This document shows, one piece after another, positions 1-8,488 of a stretch of 64,000 bases of DNA. Under the pieces are notes generated by a model that had not been told where the DNA came from, ran no database searches, and worked only from the letters and a program-made list of their open reading frames with translations. This DNA comes from Planctomycetota bacterium (lineage in GTDB: Bacteria > Planctomycetota > UBA1135 > GCA-002686595): the NCBI GenBank assembly GCA_020638835.1, contig JACKHV010000001.1, positions 124,001 to 188,000 on the forward strand, written 5' to 3'. The translations under genes and the position numbers were made by a program. How positions within the stretch are numbered: position 1 is the stretch's first letter; each line of letters starts with the position of its first letter.

Positions 1-1
1 A

Positions 2-469
2 CAAGCACTTGATCCCGAGCTGCAAGCGCTCTCCGCCCGCCTCGCCGAACAGGCGAGCTTGGACTCGAGCATCACGAGCTTGCAAAGTCAGCAGCGCAAT
101 CTCGAGGCCAGCATCTCCACTCGACGAGCAGAGCTCTCCACCCTGCAGGGCGAACTTGCACAGTCACGTGCCGAGGCGGCTGCTCTCCAACAGGCAGCTG
201 CCAGCCTCAGCGGGCTCGACGCCGAGGTCTCGCGCTTGCGTACCGAGATCTCGAGTCTGACTGACCAGCGCTCAACACTCGAGGGTCATGTCGACGCGCT
301 TCAAACGCAAGAACAGTCGCTGCGACAGGCCGTCGACAGCGCACTCACGGCTTACACGGCTCGCTTTCAAGAGCTGACCCACGCCGTTGAGGCCGCCATC
401 GATTCGATGGCCAAGGCACAGAGGACTCCCAAACCCGCCGACGGTGTTGATGAAGAGGGTGGACAATGA
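2..469 (+). CDS. Coiled-coil protein, 5' end outside window
   Basis: The reading frame is open from the first bases, so the start lies upstream of the window. The visible 155 residues are almost entirely heptad-like (repeats of L/A with Q, E and R, e.g. LDAEVSRLRTEISSLTDQ), with no enzymatic motif and no cysteines. It ends in a short charged tail rich in D, E and G. The stop overlaps the next start codon by 4 bp (ATGA), so it is translationally coupled to the McrB-like gene and belongs to the same operon. It could be a structural or partner-recognition subunit, or the C-terminal part of a larger protein whose catalytic domain is off the window. Family not recognised. Confidence 0.75.
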   Translation, partial: QALDPELQALSARLAEQASLDSSITSLQSQQRNLEASISTRRAELSTLQGELAQSRAEAAALQQAAASLSGLDAEVSRLRTEISSLTDQRSTLEGHVDALQTQEQSLRQAVDSALTAYTARFQELTHAVEAAIDSMAKAQRTPKPADGVDEEGGQ

Positions 470-2463
470 ACTGGCCGATGATGCTGACGCTCTCGTTCGC
501 GGGGCTTGCGTCTTCGATGGTGGCGAACGTCTTGGCGGTCTATCAGGGCAACCGCTATCGCAGGTGGCTGCCGAAGCGCGAAGTGCATGAGACTCTAGAG
601 GCGCTCAAACTCAGTCTCTCCGAGAAGGAGGAGGAGTACGACCTTCTGAGGGAGAAGCTGTATGAGGCGGGTACGATCATCGCGGAGGCGGAGAAGCAGT
701 CGGCGTGGATGGAGAAGACCCGCGACGACGTCGCGGAGCTTCGTAATCGTGAGAAGGAGTTGAAGGATGTCGAGGAGAAGATCGCGAAGGCTATCGAGGA
801 GTGGACGAACGCCGACGGGCGCTTGATGGACACGAATCGAGAGCTGGCCGACGCAGCAGCGGTGTTAGAGCGCCAACGCGCACAGCTGCTCTCTGAAGAG
901 GAGCTTCTTCGCCAGAAACAGCTGCAAGACGACCTAGCTGGTGAGGTAAGAGAGCTCACAAGTCAGCAGAGAACTCTGACGGCAGCGATCGAAGTCCTGC
1001 AGTCTCAGCAAGCAGAGATTCGCTCTGAGCGCGAGCAGCTGGCGTCAGCCGTCGCTGCGCTTCGAGTTGAAGAGCAGGAGTTGAAGGAGAGGTCCGCTGG
1101 ATTGACCTCTCGCTGCGAGTCTCTCGAAAAGCAGCTCGAAGAGTTGAAGCAGAGGAATCAGCAGTTGGGTGGCTCAAGCGCGGCTGCGGATGAGGAGCGA
1201 AGCACGAAACTTCTGTGGGAACCCACGATCATCGCCAACCGATTCCAGCACCAGATGCCCGAGCAGGTCTCGGAAGCAGCAGCGCTAGACACCGCTACAA
1301 AGTACATCGAGCAGTCAGGGCTTCAGTACGACGATCGCGTGATCAGAGCGTTCCACACCTCGCTGAAGTGCGCGGACGAGGCACCCCTGCTCGTCCTTGC
1401 GGGTATCAGCGGAACGGGCAAGAGTGCCCTGCCCACTAGGTACGCGGAGGGCATGGGCATGCACTTTCTCAACGTGCCCGTCCAACCGGGCTGGGACAGC
1501 CCTGCGGACCTGCTCGGCTTCTACAACCATCTCGAAGGGCGCTTTCGTCCGACGGAACTCACGCGCGCTTTGCTCCAGATGGACTTCGTCAACAAGGTGG
1601 CGGGGGCCAACGGTACTGGGGTCGGGACCTGGCCAGAAAGCGCCTCGAGGCGCGTCGACCTGAGCGATCGCATGCTCCTCGTCCTGTTGGACGAGATGAA
1701 CCTCGCACGAGTCGAGTACTACTTCAGCGAGTTCCTGAGCAGGCTCGAACTGCGCCGGGGCAAGAACCCCAACGACGCGAAATCGCGTCGCGACGCTGAG
1801 CTCGTGTTGGATCTTGGTGTGGCCGGCGAAGGCCAGCACCAGAGCATGCGGGTCTTCCCTGGTAGCAATGTTCTGTTCGTCGGCACGATGAACGAGGACG
1901 AGTCAACTCAGTCTCTCTCTGACAAGGTGATCGACAGATCGAACGTCATGCGGTTTGGGCGGCCCAACCGACTGGATGAACGACCCCAGCGGTTGGCTGT
2001 CGCACCGGAGAATCTAGTCGACCCTGGTTTCCTTGCTCGGAAGACCTGGGACGGTTGGGTGTCTCAACCTAACCCGACGGCCGAACGAGAACTACGCCAA
2101 GTCGGCGAGTGGATTCAGCGCGTCAATCAAGAGCTGACCAAGGTCGGCAGACCTTTCGGCTACCGAGTTGCGGAGGCCATGATGGCCTATGTTCGGCACT
2201 ACCCGCATGTCGCGGACAACCCGCTCGAGCACGCCTTCGCCGACCAGATCGAGCTGCGCGTGCTTCCCAAGCTGCGAGGGCTCGACACCCACGATCATGG
2301 CACTGACGAGGCAATCACCGGGATTATCAACATTCTCGATTCGGAGCTCGGTGACGAGAAGCTCGTGAGAGCGCTCAAAGACGCCCTAGTTCGATCTGGC
2401 GATCAGCTGTTTCACTGGGCAGGGGTCGACCGCCTTCGTTCCGAGGCTCAGCTGCTGACCTGA
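466..2463 (+). CDS. Membrane-anchored coiled-coil McrB-like AAA+ ATPase
   Basis: 665 residues. Residues about 5-26 form one hydrophobic segment followed by basic residues (NRYRRWLPKR), suggesting an N-terminal membrane anchor. Residues about 40-245 are a long coiled coil. The C-terminal half is an AAA+ module of the McrB/dynein-related type: Walker A GISGTGKS near residue 312, Walker B LLVLLDEMNLA near 404-412, and a sensor region VGTMNEDES near 470 followed by DKVIDRS. All motifs look intact, so NTP hydrolysis is expected. It overlaps the upstream coiled-coil gene by 4 bp and lies 15 bp before the DUF2357 gene. In McrBC-type systems this ATPase drives the McrC-like subunit. The N-terminal anchor plus coiled coil is unlike classical McrB and recalls the coiled-coil McrBC class called CoCoNuT; that assignment is inference. 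Confidence 0.85.
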   Translation: MNWPMMLTLSFAGLASSMVANVLAVYQGNRYRRWLPKREVHETLEALKLSLSEKEEEYDLLREKLYEAGTIIAEAEKQSAWMEKTRDDVAELRNREKELKDVEEKIAKAIEEWTNADGRLMDTNRELADAAAVLERQRAQLLSEEELLRQKQLQDDLAGEVRELTSQQRTLTAAIEVLQSQQAEIRSEREQLASAVAALRVEEQELKERSAGLTSRCESLEKQLEELKQRNQQLGGSSAAADEERSTKLLWEPTIIANRFQHQMPEQVSEAAALDTATKYIEQSGLQYDDRVIRAFHTSLKCADEAPLLVLAGISGTGKSALPTRYAEGMGMHFLNVPVQPGWDSPADLLGFYNHLEGRFRPTELTRALLQMDFVNKVAGANGTGVGTWPESASRRVDLSDRMLLVLLDEMNLARVEYYFSEFLSRLELRRGKNPNDAKSRRDAELVLDLGVAGEGQHQSMRVFPGSNVLFVGTMNEDESTQSLSDKVIDRSNVMRFGRPNRLDERPQRLAVAPENLVDPGFLARKTWDGWVSQPNPTAERELRQVGEWIQRVNQELTKVGRPFGYRVAEAMMAYVRHYPHVADNPLEHAFADQIELRVLPKLRGLDTHDHGTDEAITGIINILDSELGDEKLVRALKDALVRSGDQLFHWAGVDRLRSEAQLLT

Positions 2464-2478
2464 TGTTGGCGACGGATC

Positions 2479-4125
2479 ATGGTTGAGTGGAGAGTCCTTC
2501 GCACGCCGTGGGATCTTGATGCGTGCCAGGAGTTAGAGCTCTCTAGTTCAAGCAGGCCGCGCCTGCTGGTGAGCACCTCCGTGCGTTCGGTCACGGTCGA
2601 AGGTGCTGGAACGGACCTCTGCGCACTAGGTCAGAGCGAGCTCGAGGGGCGCACATGGAGTGCCTTCGAGCTGGCAGCCCCAGGTCGGAACAGTGGTGGC
2701 GATGAGGCAGTCCGGCTCCAGCTGGGTGAGTCGCGTGAGTTCTTGAACTTCAGGCTCTTCGACGGACCCGGACTTCATCATCTGGACCCCGACTTGCTTC
2801 CTGCTGAACACATCGGCAGGCGAGCTTACGAATTCCTGGGGCGGCACACTGATCTTGTCTACGGCGCGCTGGACGAGGGGCCGCGGGTACTCGGCGGGTG
2901 CGCTAGCCTCGAACTCGGGGAGTTCCTCGATGGCTGGCGACGCTTCCACGAAGGAACTGAGCCTCGGATGGCGCTCATCGTACGCTTGGCGATCGAGATG
3001 GGGCGAACCGTGCGTGAGATCGGTGAAAGGCCCCGGCACGTCCTGCGCCGGAGGCGTTCCATGGAGCGCGTCAGCTCGGTGCGGCAGATCGACCCAGCGG
3101 GTGTGCGCTGGCTCGTGCGCCAACCAGGTTCGAACTTGGCGGAGCGGGCTGGTCCTCGTCAACGCGTGCTGGCGGTGATCCGAGAGGAGACGGTCGATAC
3201 ACTCGAGAACCGAGTCATGCGCGACCTGTTCGACCGGAGCAAGTCAGAGTGCCGCCGTTGGCTCGGCGAGAACTCTGACTTCGAGGAGTCCAAGCGCTAT
3301 GCGGAGGTGGCGCGATTCTCCTCAGTCGTGCGGCGACTGCGCCGAGTCGGCCCACTGTCGGCTGTGAAGCCCGTTCAAGGTCAAGTCGAGCCGAACTACG
3401 TGCTCCAGCACGACGATCGTTACTCACAGATCTGGCCCTGGTACCTGAAGCTCCGTCGTCGTCAGCAAGAAGAAGACCGCATGTGGCGGTGGGGGCATCG
3501 CAGCTTCGCCGAAGCGACTCGCTTGTCCATCGCTTGGGCACTGGACGAGCTTGAGCACGAGGCTGTTCTGCCCTCGGGGGTTGGCTATGAGCGTCGCCTC
3601 CTGCTCAGGTCTGAGCAGCGCTACGGGGCCTTCGTCGATCCGCGGAGTGAGTTGAGCGGGTGGCTCATTCGTTCACCTCGAGGAATGCGAGCACTGTCCA
3701 TGTCCAGTGGTCCGCAGCTGAAGTCTCTCGAGCACTACCTGGGGTTCGGGAGTCGGCTGCACCAAGTCATTCCCGATGCCGTGATTGCGTCGCACAGCCC
3801 CTTCAGCTCGGAAGCGACACCGACACTGGTTGCTGTGTGGGCGCGCATGCGCATGACGGGTGACATGCCGATGGACGAGATCTGCACCGGACTTGCCCGA
3901 GCGACGGCCACAGTCAGGGGAGCGGCCCGGGTGCACGTTGTGCTCGTGGAGCCTGCGCTCGATGAAGCTAACAACGCCAAGCTCGTGGAGGAGCGCAGCT
4001 ATCCCGTCTCCAAAGGCCCTTCTGTTTCCGTGAGTGTCATCTCAACGCCGCTACGGCTGGACCGCGCGCGAGACGTGCTGATTGACCAGATGCACAGGGC
4101 GTTCGTCGACGGTGGGGTGACTTGA
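2479..4125 (+). CDS. DUF2357/McrC-like protein with degenerate PD-(D/E)xK nuclease
   Basis: 548 residues. The middle part carries the DUF2357-type signature EETVDTLENRVMRDLF. The C-terminal third has the layout of a PD-(D/E)xK nuclease: HQVIPDAVI near residue 432 keeps the PD, but about 18 residues later, where an active enzyme has D/E-x-K (as in DTKWK of the McrC at 7130-8488), this protein reads VAVWARMR. Catalysis is therefore doubtful. The start ATG follows the ATPase stop by 15 bp, and the stop overlaps the next ATG (TGATG). As partner of an McrB-like AAA+ protein it is expected to be the effector or stimulating subunit. It may have been repurposed for substrate binding, or another protein may supply nuclease activity. 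Confidence 0.8.
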   Translation: MVEWRVLRTPWDLDACQELELSSSSRPRLLVSTSVRSVTVEGAGTDLCALGQSELEGRTWSAFELAAPGRNSGGDEAVRLQLGESREFLNFRLFDGPGLHHLDPDLLPAEHIGRRAYEFLGRHTDLVYGALDEGPRVLGGCASLELGEFLDGWRRFHEGTEPRMALIVRLAIEMGRTVREIGERPRHVLRRRRSMERVSSVRQIDPAGVRWLVRQPGSNLAERAGPRQRVLAVIREETVDTLENRVMRDLFDRSKSECRRWLGENSDFEESKRYAEVARFSSVVRRLRRVGPLSAVKPVQGQVEPNYVLQHDDRYSQIWPWYLKLRRRQQEEDRMWRWGHRSFAEATRLSIAWALDELEHEAVLPSGVGYERRLLLRSEQRYGAFVDPRSELSGWLIRSPRGMRALSMSSGPQLKSLEHYLGFGSRLHQVIPDAVIASHSPFSSEATPTLVAVWARMRMTGDMPMDEICTGLARATATVRGAARVHVVLVEPALDEANNAKLVEERSYPVSKGPSVSVSVISTPLRLDRARDVLIDQMHRAFVDGGVT

Positions 4126-6704
4126 TGCTTTGGAATGGTGTGCATCTCGGAGGGCTCCAGATCGCGGCTGCCAGTGTATCCAGTGCTGAATCGGAACCCG
4201 TCCCCCGGTCGAGACCAAGTACGATCCCGCCGGCGGTTGTTGTTTCGAGTTGCGCAGCGCCTCAGTTCAGTGAACACGGCCCAATACCACTCACTGGCAG
4301 TGGCCTTCTCTGGCCTCAGTCAGGTAGTCAGATTGAATTGCGCATGGAGGCGACAGGCCAACGCGCGCCGCTAGGATTGATCTGGGAGCGCCTGACCTCG
4401 GGAGACCAACAGCTCGCGGCCAAGCCAAAGTCACTGTCTGTGGCCGAGGCACTGAGCATCGCTGCAATCGGCTCGATCAGCAGTATTGCTCAACCGGGCG
4501 AGGTGACGCAACGCAACGAGCAAACTCAACACCTCTGCCTTGTCATCCCGAACGAGCTATCGGAGGCTCGACAACAAGACTTGCTCGACGCCCTCTCGGT
4601 TGGAGGGCGCGAAGTCAGTTTGCTCTGGCGACCAATTGCTGCCGCCTTCAACTGGCTGGAGCTGCATGCATCAGGGCTTGGCCGAGCGGTTGAAACCGAG
4701 ACGTCACTGGGCTCTCTGCTCTGCATCCACCTGGGCGTGGACGGATTCGAGGCATGCTGCCTGGAGCTGATTCTGGGCGCCGATTCAGGCACGTGGGTCT
4801 TGCCTGCGAGGAAACGGCCCCGTGCGAAGCTGAACTGGCCTGCCGGTGGGCGTGTCCTGCTGGAGTCCCTGCTCGCTTTCGCGTGGACCGAGGGCGGCGA
4901 GCGTGAGCGTGCACTGGGGAAGTGGCGCGCTATGTGGGCCAGTCCCGTGATACGGGGGCTCTGCTACGGCGAGTCGGTCGAGCGGGTAGGGGAATCCTGG
5001 GGGGTGCCTGAGAGGATTTCGAGCCTCCTGAAGAGTCGCCTGGGCTCGTCTGCGCACTGGCTGCGCAGTGGCGAAGCCAGGGAATGGTCGGCGAAGATCG
5101 CGAACGTCGTACCCGACACGGGCCAGTTGGCCGGCGTGGTAGTCACCGGGGAGCTGGCTTCGCTTCCTGTCGAGGGCATATCGCTCGGCGAGGCACTCGT
5201 TCGAGAACGGTTCCCGGCACCGAGCGTGCCGATCGAGGTGGAGGGCTCCGGCGTCCTCGCTCGCGGGTGCCTCGCGCGCGCCGCTGCACGCTACTCAGCG
5301 CGGCGGGCAGCGGACTTGCCGACTTATCTGGACACTCTGCCCGCGATCGAAACTCTCATCACCCGCGACGCCGAACCGGTCTGGGAGTCCTTGCTGCAGG
5401 CGGACGAACAGTATGTTCCTGGCGGAAGGCCGTGGGTGAAGGAGCCGCGAGTAGGGCCCCTGTATATCAGTCGCGGAGAGAAGAAGCTCAGCTTGTTGGT
5501 CTGGTTGGGATCGGAAGACACCGTCCGATCGGTGGAGGCGAGCTTCACCGTTCCTCCTGCTGAACGAGTCGAAGTCGAACTCGACATTCGAATGGAGCCG
5601 GCGCGTGGTGCCGCGCGAGTTGAAGTTGTCCCCAAGGTGCCCGAAGCCTTGGGGCGCAAGGGTGTGCTCCTCGACTGGCTGAGCGCGGTTCCCTCTGGGA
5701 AGTCCAAGGGGGAGCATCTCGCGAGCTATGAGCGCGTTTGCCCGGCCCTGCAGCCTCGGAAGGCATGGGCCTCTCGTGGGGCCTGGGGCGATCTCTGGTC
5801 CACGCCAAGGTTAATACTCGGGCGAATCCTGCCGCGAGTGCGAACTGGTCAAGACCTGGCGCATCCGTCGGAAGCCCTTCGCCGAGACCTGGAAGCGCTA
5901 CGCGCTGCCCTTCGTCAGCGACCACCTGTCGCCGAAACTGGGCTCGGCGAAGAGGGCATTGCCTCCTATGGCGTGACGAGCTCTGAGGGGACGCTATCGC
6001 TCCGAAACCATGGCGACTCAAGTCTGCTGGATGAGTTCAGCGAGCGAGCCATCCAAGCAGTGTTAGCTGGAGAGTGCTCGCGCCTGAGTCGCGGCAACAT
6101 GCTTGCGTGTCTTGGCTACATCTGCGGGGACAGCAAGGAGCATCGCACCCTGATTGAAGCACTACTGGCGCGGAATGAACAGCCGACGCAGGATGAGTGC
6201 ATCTTCATTGGGGGGTGTGCAAGAAGCGCAGACCACATCCGCGTGTTTGCGAAGAAGATCCTCGATGCGGATACGATCATCGTTGAATACAGGGTCAAGG
6301 CGCTCGCTCAAGCGCTTCAGCTCAGAGAGGAAGCTTCTGGCGCATTGGTCGGGGAGCTTGCAGACGACCTGGCCTGGCATTGCTTCGAAGTCGTCTCGCG
6401 GGGAATCGATGCGAACCACGCGTCGTGGGGCGGCCATGAGCCGGCGCTTCGTTTCAAGTACGTGGAGCGGAGCAACCTCGTCCTCATGGCCTTCCTGCTG
6501 CGAACTCGTATTTACGAGCACGACTTCATGGACCCGGACTCAAAGCTGGGGACCAGCTGCCTACAAGCGCTCAATAGTGGGTTGAAAGCGTGCAAAGACC
6601 AGAGGCTGTTCCCAATCAACGGAATGGTGCATGGCGAAGAGCTGATGAGAAGAGTCCGTGACTACATTAACCGGCGTGGGTCCGGCCTGATCTCGGGCGA
6701 CTAG
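4125..6704 (+). CDS. Highly divergent Hsp70-like protein, probable pseudo-ATPase
   Basis: 859 residues, starting at the ATG that overlaps the previous stop; a TTG one codon earlier is possible. Three spaced motifs resemble the Hsp70/actin fold. NGVHLGG at the N-terminus matches phosphate-1 (normally GIDLGTT). CIHLGVDGFEACCLEL near residue 201 matches phosphate-2 (normally a D-x-GGGT motif). VVVTGELASLP near 338 matches the adenosine motif (VVLVGGSSRIP). In the first two the key Asp is His. After the nucleotide-binding-like half come a beta-rich section (about 440-530) and a helical C-terminus (about 560-855), as in Hsp70-type substrate-binding and lid parts. It is the last gene of the four-gene operon. 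Role not known; a sensor or chaperone-like subunit is inference. The Hsp70 link rests on motif spacing only. Confidence 0.65.
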   Translation: MLWNGVHLGGLQIAAASVSSAESEPVPRSRPSTIPPAVVVSSCAAPQFSEHGPIPLTGSGLLWPQSGSQIELRMEATGQRAPLGLIWERLTSGDQQLAAKPKSLSVAEALSIAAIGSISSIAQPGEVTQRNEQTQHLCLVIPNELSEARQQDLLDALSVGGREVSLLWRPIAAAFNWLELHASGLGRAVETETSLGSLLCIHLGVDGFEACCLELILGADSGTWVLPARKRPRAKLNWPAGGRVLLESLLAFAWTEGGERERALGKWRAMWASPVIRGLCYGESVERVGESWGVPERISSLLKSRLGSSAHWLRSGEAREWSAKIANVVPDTGQLAGVVVTGELASLPVEGISLGEALVRERFPAPSVPIEVEGSGVLARGCLARAAARYSARRAADLPTYLDTLPAIETLITRDAEPVWESLLQADEQYVPGGRPWVKEPRVGPLYISRGEKKLSLLVWLGSEDTVRSVEASFTVPPAERVEVELDIRMEPARGAARVEVVPKVPEALGRKGVLLDWLSAVPSGKSKGEHLASYERVCPALQPRKAWASRGAWGDLWSTPRLILGRILPRVRTGQDLAHPSEALRRDLEALRAALRQRPPVAETGLGEEGIASYGVTSSEGTLSLRNHGDSSLLDEFSERAIQAVLAGECSRLSRGNMLACLGYICGDSKEHRTLIEALLARNEQPTQDECIFIGGCARSADHIRVFAKKILDADTIIVEYRVKALAQALQLREEASGALVGELADDLAWHCFEVVSRGIDANHASWGGHEPALRFKYVERSNLVLMAFLLRTRIYEHDFMDPDSKLGTSCLQALNSGLKACKDQRLFPINGMVHGEELMRRVRDYINRRGSGLISGD

Positions 6705-6786
6705 CGACGAAGGGCGGTGAGGGCTTGCACCTCGTGGCGAGTTCGCCGCGATCGTCAATCCGACTCCAGACACTCCACCCGTTCCC

Positions 6787-7010
6787 ATGTCTGACCACCA
6801 CCGTTGCGAGGTTACGCTCCCCCCTCACGCCCCGCCCACGAGAAGGCCGCACTCGACCACCTTCGCGAGGGCATGCCGGAGCATGAGCCGTGGCGGGCCT
6901 GGTCGAACTTCGACTTCGTGGCATTCGACGGTTCGATCTATGAGGTCGATCTGTTCGTGATCTATCCGGTCGCCTTCTTCTTAGTCGAGATCAAGGGAAA
7001 CCCCTGGTGA
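6787..7010 (+). pseudogene. Frameshifted, truncated remnant of a PglW/NERD-type protein
   Basis: From the ATG at 6787 the first frame reads MSDHHRCEVTLPPHA. The match then continues in another frame, from about 6834, as HEKAALDHLREGMPEHEPW, WSNFDFVAFDGS and YEVDLFVIYPVAFFLVEIKG, ending at a stop at 7008-7010. NERD-type nuclease domains at the N-terminus of PglW-like kinases (BREX/Pgl systems) typically begin with an EVTPS segment, then a REAL..L..LPDHEPYRAWSNFEF segment, then the EVDLLV...FFLVEIK nuclease core. Both pieces fit that order but lie in different frames, and everything after the ExK strand is missing. I read it as the decayed start of a large gene, left between two McrB-type systems. 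7011-7129 shows nothing recognisable. Confidence 0.6.
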
Positions 7011-7129
7011 CACGGTCTATGGGGCTCATGGGGCGGCGTGCTTCGACTCCGGATGCCGGGGGAAGGCGACCGATCACTCGCGCCGGCTCGCCGGCTTGGG
7101 GGCCAAGAGTCTGAATTCGCTCATCGAGC

Positions 7130-8488
7130 TCACACGCCTGGCGCCGTGTCACGGAGCGCTTGAGTTGAAGCGGGACGCATCGGTGCGTTTGCAGCACGGC
7201 AGTCGTCCGCCAGCAGCCGCTCTAGGCCCGCCATGCACGACTCATCCAGCGTGGCCAAATTGTTACCACAAGGCATGCTGCCCACCCGCAGGTCGCCAGC
7301 GCAGTGCGTCCGATACCGCTGGAGTCCCTGCCCCGTCGGGCCCGGGTGCACCAAGGCGAGCCTTGGAACCGCGTATCTCCGCCGGTACGTCAGCACCTGG
7401 TACACATCCGAGATGCGCACGCCCATCGCCGGCTTCGTCGGATCCAGCAGCTTCCACTTCGTGTCGAGCACCGCGCCGGCGAAGTCTCCGTGCGGCTCGA
7501 TGTAGACGTCGGGCATGACGTGGAAGTGATGTCGGTTGGTTTGTGGGTCCTGGAGGAGCGGGAGGCTGTGCCCCTTCGCCTGCAAGTGGATCTTGCTGGG
7601 ATCGAGGCCGAGGCGGTGCGCTCCCCACTTGAGCAGGCGGCCGAAGTACTCCTCGAACAGAGTCTCCATCGGGATCAGGAGGCTGAACGAGTGCTCGGTG
7701 CCGGAGCGCGGCGCGGGCGCATGCAAAGCGAGGACGGTGCGCGCGAATTGGTAGAGCGGGCGGTAGCGTTCGTTGTTGCGGTGGAAGTGGACCGGCTCGG
7801 TGAGTTGGGAAGGGGCCAGGTCGCTGACGTGGGTGAGTTCCTCGAGCAGGGAGGCGAGCAGGGCGCGGGGGCGCGGGTGGCGTGTTTGGCGTAGGAGGAT
7901 GCGCGTCGCTGCTTTGAGCGTCTGGTTGAGACGGTGATCCTCCGCCAGCTCGTCGTGCTCGACGAAGAAGCGGTGCTTGAGGACGAGGTTTGTGCGCGAG
8001 TGCTCGGGCTCGCGGAGGCGGCCGCGCAGGTAGGGGAGGTTCTCGCGGCGTGCGATGTAGGCGCGGTCGAGGCCGCGGTTCAGTTCCTCGCGCAGGCGGC
8101 GTGCGAAGATCCAGGCGTGCAGGTCGAGCAGGGTCGTCGACTCGTGCGAGAGCGCGGCGAGGTCGGCGTCGCGGAAGCGGATCCAGCCGGCGCGGCGCAT
8201 CATGGCGAGGAGGTTGCGCTGAGCGTGGGCCAGTTCGGCGGGCGACTCGACGGCGTTGCGGTCGAGCTTGGGCAGGATCTCGACGGTCAGGCCGGGGACG
8301 GAGAGGACGCCGACCCACGAGCCCGCCTTGGCGTAATGGGGGTGGCTCCAGTCGAGCACGGTCTTGCCGTTGCGACCGGCGCGTTGCGCGTCGAAGCGGT
8401 GGAGGACGTGGAAGGCGCGGGCGCCGACGTCGGACTTGCGCACGACGCCGTACTCGAGGATGCGCAGGTGTCGGTCAGTTCGCGACAC
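7130..8488 (-). CDS. mcrC: McrC-type nuclease subunit of a type IV restriction system
   Basis: 452 residues. The N-terminal half has the McrC layout (VGVLSVPGLTVEILPKL, then a helical region with YLRGRL and NQTLKAATRILL). The C-terminal half is an intact PD-(D/E)xK nuclease: MPDVYIEP near residue 326 and AVLDTKWKLLD near 341, followed by SDVYQVLTY. It overlaps the upstream mcrB-like gene by 14 bp, so the two are co-translated. Together they would form the modified-DNA-dependent endonuclease, with McrC giving the cleavage centre and stimulating NTP hydrolysis by McrB. The C-terminal 60 residues or so, after the nuclease core, are unrecognised. Confidence 0.88.
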   Translation of the reverse strand: MSRTDRHLRILEYGVVRKSDVGARAFHVLHRFDAQRAGRNGKTVLDWSHPHYAKAGSWVGVLSVPGLTVEILPKLDRNAVESPAELAHAQRNLLAMMRRAGWIRFRDADLAALSHESTTLLDLHAWIFARRLREELNRGLDRAYIARRENLPYLRGRLREPEHSRTNLVLKHRFFVEHDELAEDHRLNQTLKAATRILLRQTRHPRPRALLASLLEELTHVSDLAPSQLTEPVHFHRNNERYRPLYQFARTVLALHAPAPRSGTEHSFSLLIPMETLFEEYFGRLLKWGAHRLGLDPSKIHLQAKGHSLPLLQDPQTNRHHFHVMPDVYIEPHGDFAGAVLDTKWKLLDPTKPAMGVRISDVYQVLTYRRRYAVPRLALVHPGPTGQGLQRYRTHCAGDLRVGSMPCGNNLATLDESCMAGLERLLADDCRAANAPMRPASTQALRDTAPGV

